From a bacterium (GTDB lineage: Bacteria; SAR324; XYD2-FULL-50-16), in contig JAHJTV010000034.1 of NCBI GenBank assembly GCA_018829445.1, forward strand, positions 1-64,000: DNA of 64,000 bases, given 5' to 3'. A model generated the notes under the pieces. It worked only from the letters and a program-made list of their open reading frames with translations, was not told the DNA's origin and did no database searches. Numbering within the stretch: the stretch's first letter is position 1; each line of letters begins with the position of its first letter. The position numbers and the translations under genes were made by a program. Of the stretch, positions 27,119 to 36,354 are shown in pieces.

Positions 27119-27853
27119 CTAAGACGTAGTTTGTTTCTTTTTAATGGGAGTCTTTTTTTCATCCGAAGGCTTCTTTATACCTGCAGGTTTTTTGTTTACT
27201 GGCGTCTTCAAGCTGGCAACAGCTTTCTTCTGAGTCTTCTTTACTGCAAGTTTTTTTGCGTTTTCCAGTTCATTTTTCTTTTCAATGGCACTTTTCACTT
27301 CAAACGCAATCTGAGTTACTTTCAATTGAATGGGCGTCACTTTTTCCGGGACAGATAAATAGTCTTCAGCCTGGATGAGCTTTTTGGCTTCATTCAGAGA
27401 CTCTTCAAGCGCTTTAAGATCATTTTGCATGGCAGCAACGTCCATTTCAGAGCCTTTCCCTTTTGGGGCATTAGCAAGCAGGGCCACGGTTTCAGTAATA
27501 TTCACTTCCGTAGTGTTCAATACAGATAAAGCATTCCTTTTGGCCGTTTCTTTCCTGGCCCCAATCACTTGTTCCAAAGCTGCAGCTTCATTTGGCACTT
27601 TTTCCAGAAGTTCCCTGGCTGCTTTGTAGTCTTTAAAAAACTTTTGATCCTGAATAACCACTTCATCAAGCGCTTTGGCGTAGGACTCGTTTAGCATCTT
27701 GGTTTCACTGATGGCATAAATGTCTCCCCCTTGAGTGACAACGGCATCAACTGAAGCTTTTGCAACATTCATCTCTTTCATTGGTGGTTCATCACAGGCA
27801 AACATAAAAACAGTTAAAGCACCAATCATTAAATATAAAAGACCTTTTTTCAT
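27119..27853 (-). CDS. Helical lipoprotein with lysine-rich tail, DUF4398-like
   Basis: A 244-residue predicted lipoprotein. Seen: MKKGLLYLMIGALTVFMFAC with lipidation at Cys20, a mostly helical, alanine- and lysine-rich body (repeated A-x3-A spacing and KLIQAEDYLSVPEKVTPIQL, similar to the DUF4398 helical hairpin), and a basic tail of about 45 residues rich in Lys, Thr and Pro. Known: DUF4398 proteins are small envelope proteins without assigned reaction. The basic tail could bind peptidoglycan or another anionic wall polymer (inference). Good Shine-Dalgarno (AGGAG). It is upstream of two L,D-transpeptidases, which also supports a wall-related role. Confidence 0.65.
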   Translation of the reverse strand: MKKGLLYLMIGALTVFMFACDEPPMKEMNVAKASVDAVVTQGGDIYAISETKMLNESYAKALDEVVIQDQKFFKDYKAARELLEKVPNEAAALEQVIGARKETAKRNALSVLNTTEVNITETVALLANAPKGKGSEMDVAAMQNDLKALEESLNEAKKLIQAEDYLSVPEKVTPIQLKVTQIAFEVKSAIEKKNELENAKKLAVKKTQKKAVASLKTPVNKKPAGIKKPSDEKKTPIKKKQTTS

Positions 27854-28038
27854 CTTTCTCCTAAAAGTTATATTTGGAAACCTTCAAAACAAGCTTCATT
27901 GAACAATTCAATAGCCGAAGAAGGTTTACTTGAAATGTCAACGCAACTGTCAACATTTATTCAATAGGGAGTATGCTGTCCTGAATCCTTGCATCTGATC
28001 TCCCTATTTCCAAATTCCTTACTATCAGAATGCATAAC

Positions 28039-28173
28039 TCATTTCCCGCCAATATGTCTGGTCTTGGGTGATTCGTTCGTTATAAGGTTATGATTCCTTT
28101 TGTAGACAGTCGCTACAATAATAAGTGTTATGGTAACAGCCATCCCGACTGCAAATATGATTGTGTTTTTCAT
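28039..28173 (-). CDS. Small single-helix membrane protein, 44 residues
   Basis: A short ORF with a very strong Shine-Dalgarno (GGAGGAGG, six bases before the ATG). The product begins MKNTIIFAVGMAVTITLIIV, one clear transmembrane helix, followed by a basic tail ending RHIGGK. It is not recognised. It is upstream of the helical lipoprotein gene on the same strand but about 190 bases away. The ribosome-binding site and hydrophobic pattern are the only support. Confidence 0.5.
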   Translation of the reverse strand: MKNTIIFAVGMAVTITLIIVATVYKRNHNLITNESPKTRHIGGK

Positions 28174-28842
28174 TTTTACCTCCTCCATTTTCAGCTTAAA
28201 CCCAATTTATTGAGGTCAAGTCCAAATCCTTCTTTCAATTTCCATACCTCCTCCAAACTCCCAAAAATGGGCGGGCAGGGATAAAACATTTTCCTTTTTC
28301 GGGAAAATGTTCCTCATTTGGGAAAGTCGTAGCTGTTTTTAATTTTAGCTGACAGCTGATCGCTTAAAGCAGAAAAACTCATCGGATTTGAGCTTTGCGG
28401 AAATAGACATCAAATTGCATTAACAAAGAAATCCAACCTTACGAATGAGGAAGATGAACCTCACAGAAGAACCATTGCTGAAGATTATCAGTATGCTTAA
28501 TCAGGAAAATGCTGCAAGTTTTCAGGTTTTCAGGGCTCGACAACAGGTTCCAGTATCCCATCATTAGGAAATCTTCACTGAGGCGGATTACGGAAGATAA
28601 TACCTGGACTCTTCCATGCTGACAGGAAATGTTTTTGCTCATAATCTCAACTTTTTGATTATTATAGCATAATCAAAATGAGGGAGTAGTTTTCTAATAA
28701 CTTATATTGTTGCATAGAGTACACTGTAATATTTAAAAAATTCTTTTCTTTACCATTTTCTCTATCAATTATTTCAGAGGTAGGAAAGTCGAGTTACTCT
28801 CAAATAGAAAATCTGAACACTCACCATCTGAAATAAAACGAA
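28174..28842. other. Intergenic stretch, no supported gene
   Basis: The stretch contains a 67-codon minus frame (28439-28642) without a convincing ribosome-binding site or recognisable motif, and AT-rich sequence. It probably holds promoters for the small membrane protein (leftward) and the genes to the right. Confidence 0.35.
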
Positions 28843-29001
28843 ATGATGAATATAACAAAAAAGAAGCCAATGAAACAGATGCCGTCACTGGTACTTTCCA
28901 TATTCTGCCTGTTCGGCCTGATGGCATGTGAACGTCGAAAAACCGCCGAGTTACGGACAAAGGCAGAATCTGCGTCGAAACCAAATCAGCATCTCGGTTG
29001 A
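28843..29001 (+). CDS. Tiny predicted lipoprotein, 52 residues
   Basis: A short frame with an entericidin-like layout: a basic start, a hydrophobic stretch LVLSIFCLFGLMA, then Cys29 in a lipobox (LMAC) and a charged tail (ERRKTAELRTKAES). Several ATG codons (28843, 28846, 28870, 28879) could start it and none has a strong Shine-Dalgarno. The reverse strand frame over the same bases is considered a shadow. It lies just upstream of the HAD phosphatase gene. Confidence 0.4.
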   Translation: MMNITKKKPMKQMPSLVLSIFCLFGLMACERRKTAELRTKAESASKPNQHLG

Positions 29002-29094
29002 AACCATCTACCCTATAATCGTTTTTTTTTGTATACTGTAAGCATTGAACGAATATATCACCATATCTAATTCATTTCGTTATCGTTTTATTCC

Positions 29095-29808
29095 ATGAAA
29101 AAACCTGCAGCCATTATTTTTGACCTTGACGACACCCTGATTGTATCCGACGGAGATATAGAGAGCACCTGGCTTGAAGTGTGCTCGGATTATGTAAATG
29201 GGAAATTACATGTTAGCGTTGAACAGATTTGCCAGGCGATCAGGGACGTCGGGATCTGGTTCTGGGAAACTCCCGAACGACACCGTAAAGGCCGCAATGA
29301 CCTGGAAAACACACGGCGGTTGATTGTCAGAATGGCTTTTGAGAAGATCGGACTGAGCAATCTCCAAGAGGCTGACGTGATAGCTGATAATTATTCCAGA
29401 CGAAAGATGGAAAAAACAGCACTGTTTCCCAAATCGATAGATGTTTTAAATACCGTAAAATCCAGGGGGATAAAGACAGGTTTGTTAACCAACGGCGAAA
29501 AGCACCTGCAACGAGCCAAAATTGAGAAGTTCAACCTGGAGAGGTTTTTTGATGTTATTCAGATCGAAGGTGAAATGGGTTTTGGCAAACCGGAGGAAAA
29601 AGCCTACCTGACGATCCTTAAATCCCTGGGTACCACCCCTTCAAATACCTGGATTGTCGGCGATAATTTTGACTGGGAGGTGAAAATCCCGAAAATAATG
29701 GGATTATCCGCAATCTGGCATAATTGCTACCATAAGACCATTCCTGACACAACTATTTTACCTGACCACACGATCCACCGGATAGAAGACCTGATCCCGC
29801 TGCTATAA
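29095..29808 (+). CDS. HAD-superfamily hydrolase (phosphatase-like)
   Basis: A 237-residue cytoplasmic protein. Seen: motif I IFDLDDTLI near 8-16 with the nucleophile and acid/base aspartates, a helical cap, motif II GLLTNGEK, motif III lysine in GFGKPEEKAYL, and motif IV VGDNFDWEV. Known: this arrangement belongs to subfamily I phosphatases such as phosphoglycolate phosphatase or pyrimidine nucleotidases; the substrate cannot be named. A hairpin overlaps its end: ACCTGATCCCG at 29789-29799 with CGGGATCAGGT at 29812-29822. The gene to the right converges on it. Confidence 0.85.
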   Translation: MKKPAAIIFDLDDTLIVSDGDIESTWLEVCSDYVNGKLHVSVEQICQAIRDVGIWFWETPERHRKGRNDLENTRRLIVRMAFEKIGLSNLQEADVIADNYSRRKMEKTALFPKSIDVLNTVKSRGIKTGLLTNGEKHLQRAKIEKFNLERFFDVIQIEGEMGFGKPEEKAYLTILKSLGTTPSNTWIVGDNFDWEVKIPKIMGLSAIWHNCYHKTIPDTTILPDHTIHRIEDLIPLL

Positions 29809-29866
29809 AATCGGGATCAGGTTGAAAGTGCAGGTAATGATTTAACCGGAAACAAAGTCAGACAAT

Positions 29867-31867
29867 TTAAGGAGTTACAATATTAAACGTGGCCGATGGT
29901 TTTTCAAACAGAAGCAGAAACTGCAGAAGATCAAGTTTGCTGCCTTCCACTGTAAGATCATCTGAAAAAATAGTATCCTTAAGCCCTGCCTGTCCAATCA
30001 GCATCCGAATAAACAACTCATGGGTGGTTTTAATGGTTACATCGGAGCTGACTCCTGCAATAGCTTTGTGGTGATGAAGAACAGAGTTTTCGAGGTTGAG
30101 ATCATAGCTTTCGTTGATGTCGGTAAAAATAATCTTTATTGCCATTTTTTTACCTTCAGCCTCAGGCCCCTTCAACCTGACGGCCATGGAATCAAAAAAG
30201 TAAGACACCGGTGTTTTTTCCAGCACCCCCTTGAGAATAGCAATGTCGAGTCCTTTTTCCGGAGCGCCGTGTCGGAGTTCAAAGGCGCCGGTCAGGTATA
30301 CATCTCTCCAGGGAGCAGATTCGGATTGATATCCGAGCTGATCATAGGTGCGGGCAAGCAAGGCTTTTGCCTGTGTGTTGTCAGGCTCTGCAAAAACCAA
30401 ATGATTCAGAAGCTGTGCCACCCAGCGGTATTCACCTTTGTCGAAATATATCTGTGCTTTTGCCAGAACGGTATCGGCTCCTCCCATCAGTTCAATATAT
30501 CGTTTTCCGGACTCTGTTGGGGGTAACGGATCCAAGTTGGCAGGATTTCCATCATACCACCCGAGATAAGCCTGGTAAACAGCCTTGACATTGTGTTTCA
30601 GACTTCCATAATAACCTCTGTTAAAAAAAGGAGTTCGCAGAGATTGCGGAAGTTCAAGCTGTTCTGCAATTTCAATGGGTGTGTACCCTTGATTAAACAA
30701 CCGTACGGTCTGGTCGTGAATGTACTTATACAGATCTCTCTGTTTTTTAAGAAAGTTGATTATCGTTTTGTTTCCCCAAAGAGGCCAGTGATGACTGCCA
30801 AAGTAGATATCCGCATCCCTGAAAAGCTCCATCATTTCGTCAATGGCACTGCTCCATTTTAATGCATTGCGGACTTTTGTGCCACGGAGAGTATAAAGGT
30901 TGTGCATGTGGTGGGAAACAATTTCAGCACCACAGAGTGCCTTAAGTTCAGGTAAGTAAAAAGCCAGTTCCGCCGGTGCTTCAGTTTCGGGAGCATATTG
31001 AAAAACAAAACGAACTCCGTCAATGATCTTTTCTTGCCCGGTGTGATCAATAATTTCATTGGGTTCCAATATACCAAAAGTTCCGTATGCCGGACCTTTT
31101 CCAAGACCGGAGCCCACATGCCCTCGTTCTGAGCGGGCAAGGTCTTTTCCATACATGAACATGGATCTGCGTCCCATGGCAATACCGGCAATAACATTTT
31201 CACTGGTAGCTTCAGCCAGGAATCCCAAGGGGGCGATGATCCTGATTTTTTTTGTTTTAAACTCTTCAGCACTCAATATACCTTGGACTCCACCAAAATG
31301 ATCAATATGGCTGTGGGTGAATATAATGGCAATAACAGGTTTATCTCCAAGATTCTTTCGAGCCAAATCCAGAGCTTTTGCAGCAGTTTCTTTTGATGTA
31401 AGCGGATCAACGATAATCCATCCGGTACTGCCCTGAATAATGGTCATATTTGCCAGATCATGCCCCCTAAGCTGATACAGCCCCTCGGCAACTTTGAACA
31501 GCCCGTGGATATTGTTCAACTTACCCTGTCGCCACAGACTGGGGTTTACGCTTGCCGGTGCATCTCCCTGCATGAACTCATAAGCAGGCTGGTTCCATAT
31601 AACCTGTCCTTCGGCATCATCTACTCGTAAATCACTGTCTCGTGCAATCAGTCCTCTTTGCGCATCTTCAAAATCTTGACGATCATGAAGCAACAGCTCC
31701 TGTCCAAACTTTGCGTTTGCCTGTATTGTGACAGCTGTTGGTGACGTATGCCCCTGGGCATCTACTTCCGGACTGGAGTCAATCTTATCTTGGCTGCAAC
31801 CCAGGCTTATCAGCAGGAGAAAAAAGGGTAAGGCGATCATCTTCCTGATTTTAATATATTTTTTCAT
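29867..31867 (-). CDS. Alkylsulfatase of the metallo-beta-lactamase family (SdsA1-like), lipoprotein
   Basis: A 666-residue exported protein with lipobox SLGC. Seen: the zinc-binding FTHSHIDHFGG, the downstream AEIVSHHMHNLYTLRG and FGSHHWPLWG metal-site blocks, a helical dimerisation region (about 440-535) and a C-terminal SCP2-like domain (about 545-666). Known: SdsA1 hydrolyses alkyl sulfate esters, for example dodecyl sulfate, to alcohol and sulfate; the C-terminal domain binds the alkyl chain. Full length for the family. It is monocistronic. Periplasmic release of sulfate would suit a sulfate reducer, but this is inference. Confidence 0.92.
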   Translation of the reverse strand: MKKYIKIRKMIALPFFLLLISLGCSQDKIDSSPEVDAQGHTSPTAVTIQANAKFGQELLLHDRQDFEDAQRGLIARDSDLRVDDAEGQVIWNQPAYEFMQGDAPASVNPSLWRQGKLNNIHGLFKVAEGLYQLRGHDLANMTIIQGSTGWIIVDPLTSKETAAKALDLARKNLGDKPVIAIIFTHSHIDHFGGVQGILSAEEFKTKKIRIIAPLGFLAEATSENVIAGIAMGRRSMFMYGKDLARSERGHVGSGLGKGPAYGTFGILEPNEIIDHTGQEKIIDGVRFVFQYAPETEAPAELAFYLPELKALCGAEIVSHHMHNLYTLRGTKVRNALKWSSAIDEMMELFRDADIYFGSHHWPLWGNKTIINFLKKQRDLYKYIHDQTVRLFNQGYTPIEIAEQLELPQSLRTPFFNRGYYGSLKHNVKAVYQAYLGWYDGNPANLDPLPPTESGKRYIELMGGADTVLAKAQIYFDKGEYRWVAQLLNHLVFAEPDNTQAKALLARTYDQLGYQSESAPWRDVYLTGAFELRHGAPEKGLDIAILKGVLEKTPVSYFFDSMAVRLKGPEAEGKKMAIKIIFTDINESYDLNLENSVLHHHKAIAGVSSDVTIKTTHELFIRMLIGQAGLKDTIFSDDLTVEGSKLDLLQFLLLFEKPSATFNIVTP

Positions 31868-32097
31868 TATGTTTTATTTCATCCCTAAATCTCTTCTATT
31901 CATTTGATTCCCCTCCACATCTTAGTGCCGATTCCATTATGGGGAAATATTAAGGGGTCTAAAAGTACAAGCAACGCCTTTGGTACTGGCAATTCTAATT
32001 TTAGAGATTTGTGTCAAACCGAACGACATAGCCTGCAGGGTAAGTTTGTTCTATACATGTAAAACTTGATATTTACCTTGTCATATCAATTTAGTTC

Positions 32098-32330
32098 ATG
32101 GAACTCCTTCAGAGTTCTGATAATTGGAGTGTTTTTCTTATCCAGGGGAGGCGCTCACAAGCTCGCTGACCCCCGGCTGTGAATATTTAACCCCGTCGGG
32201 GTATTCTCCCCGGACAATTTCTGCAGGGCATTCCCCGAAGGGGATACACATCAATAGCCCAGGGTCAGTGAGCTTACGAACGCCACCCTGGGTATTTAGT
32301 CTGACAAAGGAACGCTGAAGGCGTTCAATA
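32098..32330. repeat. Large nested palindrome with symmetric hairpins
   Basis: Outer hairpins GAACTCCTTCAGAGTTC (32101-32117) and GAACGCTGAAGGCGTTC (32310-32326) are reverse complements of each other apart from the stem base pairs. Inside them are two 35-base arms, 32142-32176 and 32258-32292, that are imperfect reverse complements, each able to fold on itself. At the centre lie hairpins CCCCGTCGGGG (32191-32201) and CCCCGAAGGGG (32233-32243), also in mirror order. No ORF uses the region. It sits between the alkylsulfatase and the AraC gene. Confidence 0.8.
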
Positions 32331-32730
32331 AGATAAAAGTTTCATTCATTTAACATCGAAAAACCAGGAAACAGGTTACAAATCTGGTGATTAATACTGA
32401 ATACTGTGGTTCATTGAAGAATGTCACCTAATTTTTGCTCCTGTTATCGAATAATAGAAAAACCGGTTTTTCCAAAATTGGAATTGCTGCTTTGGTGTAG
32501 AAAAGAAAGACCAGAAACGCGTTTGGCTTGACGATACTTGAGACGAGTATCCTTATCAAAACTGAATTCACAATATTATCCAGCTATTGTTATGATAACC
32601 CTGACAATCCTGCTTTTCTATTTGATGCGGTCGCAATTCTTTCTGAAGTTGTCGTTTTTTTTTAGACATGCTAATAGTGGGACAACGCACAATCATTACA
32701 AATTGCCACCTTCAATCCGGATCAATACAG

Positions 32731-33729
32731 ATGAGATCACAAACGATGATTTCCACTTTGGATACACTTGCACTGTTGGAATGCTTAAAATCCTATCATC
32801 TTTCTGATGCGGAAATAATGGAGGCCACAGGCGTCAGTAGTACTCTTTTGTCCACTCCGGATTTTGAGATACCCCTGGAAAACCTGATTAGATTGTGGAA
32901 AAAGACAGCAGAAGTAACGGGAGACTCGGCAATTGGGATTCATTTAAGGCAGCATTATGGAAGTCATTACGTGCATTTTGTTAATCATATCGGGATAAAC
33001 AGTCGTGATCTCGCAGAAGCACTTCAATATTACACCCGATATGGAAAGCTGCTTTGTAGTGCCTTTTCATACGAGTTACGACAGGAAAACGACCGGTTTG
33101 CTTTTTCTTTTTCCATCAACTCACCGAGTCATCAAAACCCCTGGATACCGGAATACCATTTGTCCCTGATTTTATATTTTGCCTCAATGCTTGGAATACA
33201 AGGCTTAACGTTGGAAGAGGTTCGCTTCCGGCATTCGTGTTCGGGCAACCCTCAGATCTATTCGGATTTTTTTGGGGCACCTGTTTTTTTTGATCAGTAT
33301 GAAAATGCGATAATCATATCCGATGAATTAATGAATATTGAGATACCGGGTTATGATTCTCATTTACAGACCGTATTAAAGAAACAGGCCGATGATATTC
33401 TGGAAAAGCTTCCTCAGGTAAATGAGTTATTAGGCAGGATTGAAAAAGTAATACTTAAAAACTTGGGATCGGGGATGTTGGATATAGAAATGGTGGCGCA
33501 GGAACTCGGTATGCATCGCTCAACTCTCCATCGAAGGCTCAGGGAGAATGGCTGTTCATTCAGCGAATTACTGACAACAATTCGAAAAAATCTTGCTGAA
33601 TGTTATCTTGAACAAGGGATGAATATCAACCAAATCTCTTTTCTTCTTGGATATTCCAACCGCAGCAATTTTCAGGTTGCATTTAAATCATGGTTCGGAC
33701 GCTCCCCCGGTGTCTTTAAAAAACGGTAG
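32731..33729 (+). CDS. AraC-family transcriptional regulator (OruR/ArgR-like)
   Basis: A regulator of about 332 residues. Seen: an N-terminal ligand-binding domain of the Arabinose_bd type (LENLIRLWKKTAEVTGDSAI, then a block EVRFRHSCSGNPQIYSDFFG) and a C-terminal double helix-turn-helix with LDIEMVAQELGMHRSTLHRR and ISFLLGYSNRSNFQVAFKSW, the latter nearly invariant in AraC proteins. The frame opens at 32668; ATG 32731 is chosen, ATG 32746 is also possible, and neither has a strong Shine-Dalgarno. It converges on the two cyclase-family genes and may respond to their pathway's substrate (inference). Confidence 0.88.
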   Translation: MRSQTMISTLDTLALLECLKSYHLSDAEIMEATGVSSTLLSTPDFEIPLENLIRLWKKTAEVTGDSAIGIHLRQHYGSHYVHFVNHIGINSRDLAEALQYYTRYGKLLCSAFSYELRQENDRFAFSFSINSPSHQNPWIPEYHLSLILYFASMLGIQGLTLEEVRFRHSCSGNPQIYSDFFGAPVFFDQYENAIIISDELMNIEIPGYDSHLQTVLKKQADDILEKLPQVNELLGRIEKVILKNLGSGMLDIEMVAQELGMHRSTLHRRLRENGCSFSELLTTIRKNLAECYLEQGMNINQISFLLGYSNRSNFQVAFKSWFGRSPGVFKKR

Positions 33730-33932
33730 ATGGAGGCCTGGAACTCAGCTTTTTTTTGATTAGTGAAGAAACTCTGATTTCAATTCATTTTCAGGTGCTT
33801 ACACCTACACAAGCCCTCGGGCCGAAAGAAAACCAGATAGCAAATAAAGTTGAAGACGAAATGCCAGCTCAACCCGTTCAATATCGGTCTGAATAGTAGC
33901 AACTAATCAGAAACCGGTTTCGGATCTTTCGT

Positions 33933-33965
33933 CTTTTCAGCCCTCTTTGGAGGCTGAAAAATAGC
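33933..33965. terminator. Bidirectional terminator between the AraC and cyclase genes
   Basis: TTTTCAGCC and GGCTGAAAA form a 9-bp stem ending in A- and T-rich flanks on both sides, suited to end the AraC transcript on the plus strand and the cyclase transcript on the minus strand. The other sequence of 33730-34095 contains no gene. Confidence 0.7.
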
Positions 33966-34095
33966 ACCTACTATCTGCAGATAGTTTTACGGGGTTTTGT
34001 TTTGAAGGCGGATCTGTTGTCAGTTGAGACTGCATGTTGTGCGCCCTTGATCCACCTTACGGTCTTATGCTTTTTGATATAGAAAAGATACGGGA

Positions 34096-34878
34096 TTATT
34101 TCCCGGTTTCAAAACGAAAGGTTTGATCCGGATCGATGATGGCAAGAACACGGACAATGCAACCGTCTCCGCCAGTCCAGCGCCATGGGAAAGCTGTAAA
34201 GAAACACCGCTTTCCGGTTACTGCATCCAGATCGCCACCGATATTCTCAATGCCTGGAATACCACCTTTAACCATCAGGGTTTTATGAGCCGGCTCCCAG
34301 TCCGGAAAATCCTCTTTGGGATCACGACCTGTCAACTGCTTATACTCTTCGATGAGATGTGGCTGGGTTGGACCAAGACCGTGATCCACCAGCTTGGTTG
34401 CAAGGGGATGATCATTGGCTTGACAGCCATATCCCACACATTTTACCTTTTTGTCCACCAACCACTGGGCACCTGCTCCGGAAATACCGCAACCATATGC
34501 GAAATACTCATCGCAATCACCCCATTCATGGTGAATACCGGTGTTAATCATGACAATATCCCCCTCTTTAATGGCAGGGGTAGCATTTTCAAGATCCTCA
34601 GGAGTAATCACTCCCCATTTTCCCTTAGGGATAGAGACTGCAACGCCTGTACCTGCCAAACGCCATAATGGATAATCGCTGATGCCGGGTGTGTTCTCGG
34701 TCACATGAATCGGCGCGTCCATATGGGTGCAGCGATGCATGATTCCTTCCCAGTTCACCTGGGAAAGCCCGTCTTTTGCGTGAAATTTGTCGACCGTAAC
34801 ATTGACACTCGGACTGGACGGCCACTCTGGCATGTGTTGATGAAACGCATGACTCAAGTCGTATATCTGTAAGCTCAT
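34096..34878 (-). CDS. Cyclase-family metal-dependent hydrolase (kynurenine formamidase fold)
   Basis: A 260-residue cytoplasmic enzyme of the cyclase family (PF04199 type). Seen: the metal motif H-x-G-T-H-x-D-x-P-x-H reads His48-Arg-Cys-Thr-His52-Met-Asp54-Ala-Pro-Ile-His58, with the Gly replaced by Cys50. Further blocks: EGDIVMINTGIHHEWGD and VKCVGYGCQANDHPLATKL. Known: relatives hydrolyse formylkynurenine, isatin and other amide or C-C bonds. In this neighbourhood ring opening of a reduced polyphenol such as dihydrophloroglucinol is a plausible role (inference). It is 35 bases downstream of a paralogue, in one operon with a sigma-54 promoter. Confidence 0.85.
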   Translation of the reverse strand: MSLQIYDLSHAFHQHMPEWPSSPSVNVTVDKFHAKDGLSQVNWEGIMHRCTHMDAPIHVTENTPGISDYPLWRLAGTGVAVSIPKGKWGVITPEDLENATPAIKEGDIVMINTGIHHEWGDCDEYFAYGCGISGAGAQWLVDKKVKCVGYGCQANDHPLATKLVDHGLGPTQPHLIEEYKQLTGRDPKEDFPDWEPAHKTLMVKGGIPGIENIGGDLDAVTGKRCFFTAFPWRWTGGDGCIVRVLAIIDPDQTFRFETGK

Positions 34879-34913
34879 TTTACTATTCCTGTGTTTATAG
34901 CGTTAATTGTTTA

Positions 34914-35717
34914 TCACTTCCCTGAATCAATTCGGCACTTACCTGATGGATCGATCATGGCCACAAACCGAACCGGACAGGCATCTCCATGCTCGAACTT
35001 CCAGGGGGTCGCTACAAATGTGGCGCGTTTTCCCAGCATACTATCAACATCACCGCCAATCTGTTCGACGGTCGGTATGCCAGCTGCTAGAATTGTTTTG
35101 TGAGCAACATTCCATTCCGGGTGCTCCTTCTTAGGATCCAGACCGGTTGCCTGCCTATAGTCATTCTCCAGACGGCTCATGGTTGGCCCGCCGCGGTGAG
35201 GACCTAATGAAGTTGCCAGAGGATGATCGATCTGCGGCGTATCGACAGCCACCATTTTACATTCTTTAGCAACCAACCACTTTGCGGCCTCCTTGGATAG
35301 CCCCGGAGACTCTCCGTAGTATTCAAGACCATCGGAGTATTTGTGATGCCATCCGGTAACAATCACCACAATATCGCCTTTTTGCACTTTTGGGATGGCA
35401 ACCTCCAGATCTTCAGCAGTAATAACCTCATAGCTTGTCTTGGGGATATTTAACACAACCCCGTTCCCGAACAGATGATCCACGGGAATCTGAGCCAGAT
35501 CTGCAGCCCTCTGCACTAAATGCAACGGGGAATTCATGTGTGTGCCAGTATGCATCACGGTATTTATTCTCCAGGCTAAAACGCCATGCTGCGCATGTTT
35601 CACTGCGCGGAACATTTTCACGTCAGCCTGTCCGGGATAAGAAGGCACCCCGTGCCCCCAAACATGACTGAGTTCAACCATTTGCAGCCCTGTATAGGGG
35701 TCTGTAACAACTGTCAT
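34914..35717 (-). CDS. Cyclase-family hydrolase with Asn in the metal motif
   Basis: A 267-residue paralogue of the downstream gene with the same layout (VELSHVWGHGVPSYPGQ, GDIVVIVTGWHHKYSDGLEY, CKMVAVDTPQIDHPLATSL). The metal motif reads His56-Thr-Gly-Thr-His60-Met-Asn62-Ser-Pro-Leu-His66: the Asp that normally binds metal is Asn62, checked in the codons. Known: in kynurenine formamidase both histidines and this Asp bind zinc or manganese. The change suggests altered metal use or a non-equivalent subunit pairing with the downstream protein (inference). It is the first gene of the operon. Confidence 0.85.
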   Translation of the reverse strand: MTVVTDPYTGLQMVELSHVWGHGVPSYPGQADVKMFRAVKHAQHGVLAWRINTVMHTGTHMNSPLHLVQRAADLAQIPVDHLFGNGVVLNIPKTSYEVITAEDLEVAIPKVQKGDIVVIVTGWHHKYSDGLEYYGESPGLSKEAAKWLVAKECKMVAVDTPQIDHPLATSLGPHRGGPTMSRLENDYRQATGLDPKKEHPEWNVAHKTILAAGIPTVEQIGGDVDSMLGKRATFVATPWKFEHGDACPVRFVAMIDPSGKCRIDSGK

Positions 35718-35862
35718 AGTATACTCTCAAAAGATTAATCGCGGCTTTTTTACCTTTTTTCTAGACTCACTAAGATGCATAAAAAACGATTGACGGCATC
35801 TTCAAAATACAGGAACTTACTTTTAATCTTAATATAACTTTGATGTCGCCAGATTCGTTAAC

Positions 35863-35878
35863 AGCAATGATCGTTCCA
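35863..35878 (-). promoter_or_regulatory. Sigma-54 (-24/-12) promoter of the cyclase operon
   Basis: On the minus strand TGGAACGATCATTGCT matches TGGCACRNNNNTTGCW with one mismatch and the exact ten-base spacing between GG and GC. It is about 145 bases upstream of the first cyclase-family start. Confidence 0.72.
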
Positions 35879-36354
35879 ACGGGAGACTCTCCGATCACTT
35901 TGATTACTGCAAATACCAAACAGGCAAAAGTTCTAACCAAGCCTGAATCTGAATGGTTGCCTCTTTTATCTACCAGGAGCTTGGCGTCATAAAAAATCTT
36001 TATTGCTCAGCCTCCTTTTCTGGAAAATGGGAACCGGTTGGTTGTTGTAGCCATCGAAACAGGATATCAAGCGATTATCCTGCAAATTGCTGGAGAGCTT
36101 TTTATTGATAAGAAGTTTAATGACTTCGGTTTGGATTTTTGCTGCATTAAACCGATTTCAGCTCTTTTAGGGCCCCTTATGGGTCACGGTTGTCCATGTA
36201 GGTAATTATGATATAATATCAATGGGGAAATACAAAAATTAATATTTTTGAGTCATTATTGACGCATTTTGCATGGTTTTATCACTCTCCGGAAAAGTAC
36301 ATTCTCACCCTGTTAAACTGTCACCACATCATCTTTGCGCCATAACCTTATCAG
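35879..36354. other. Divergent control region between two sigma-54 promoters
   Basis: No gene with coding character; a 49-codon frame at about 35842 is unconvincing. The stretch lies between back-to-back -24/-12 promoters, so enhancer sites for an activator are expected here. I could not fix a repeated operator by eye. Confidence 0.45.

Noticed and set aside
35739..35756. Second sigma-54-like site on the minus strand near the cyclase start
   Set aside because: Only the GG-N10-GC spacing fits (in reverse); the flanking bases match the consensus poorly, and the site at 35863 is much better.
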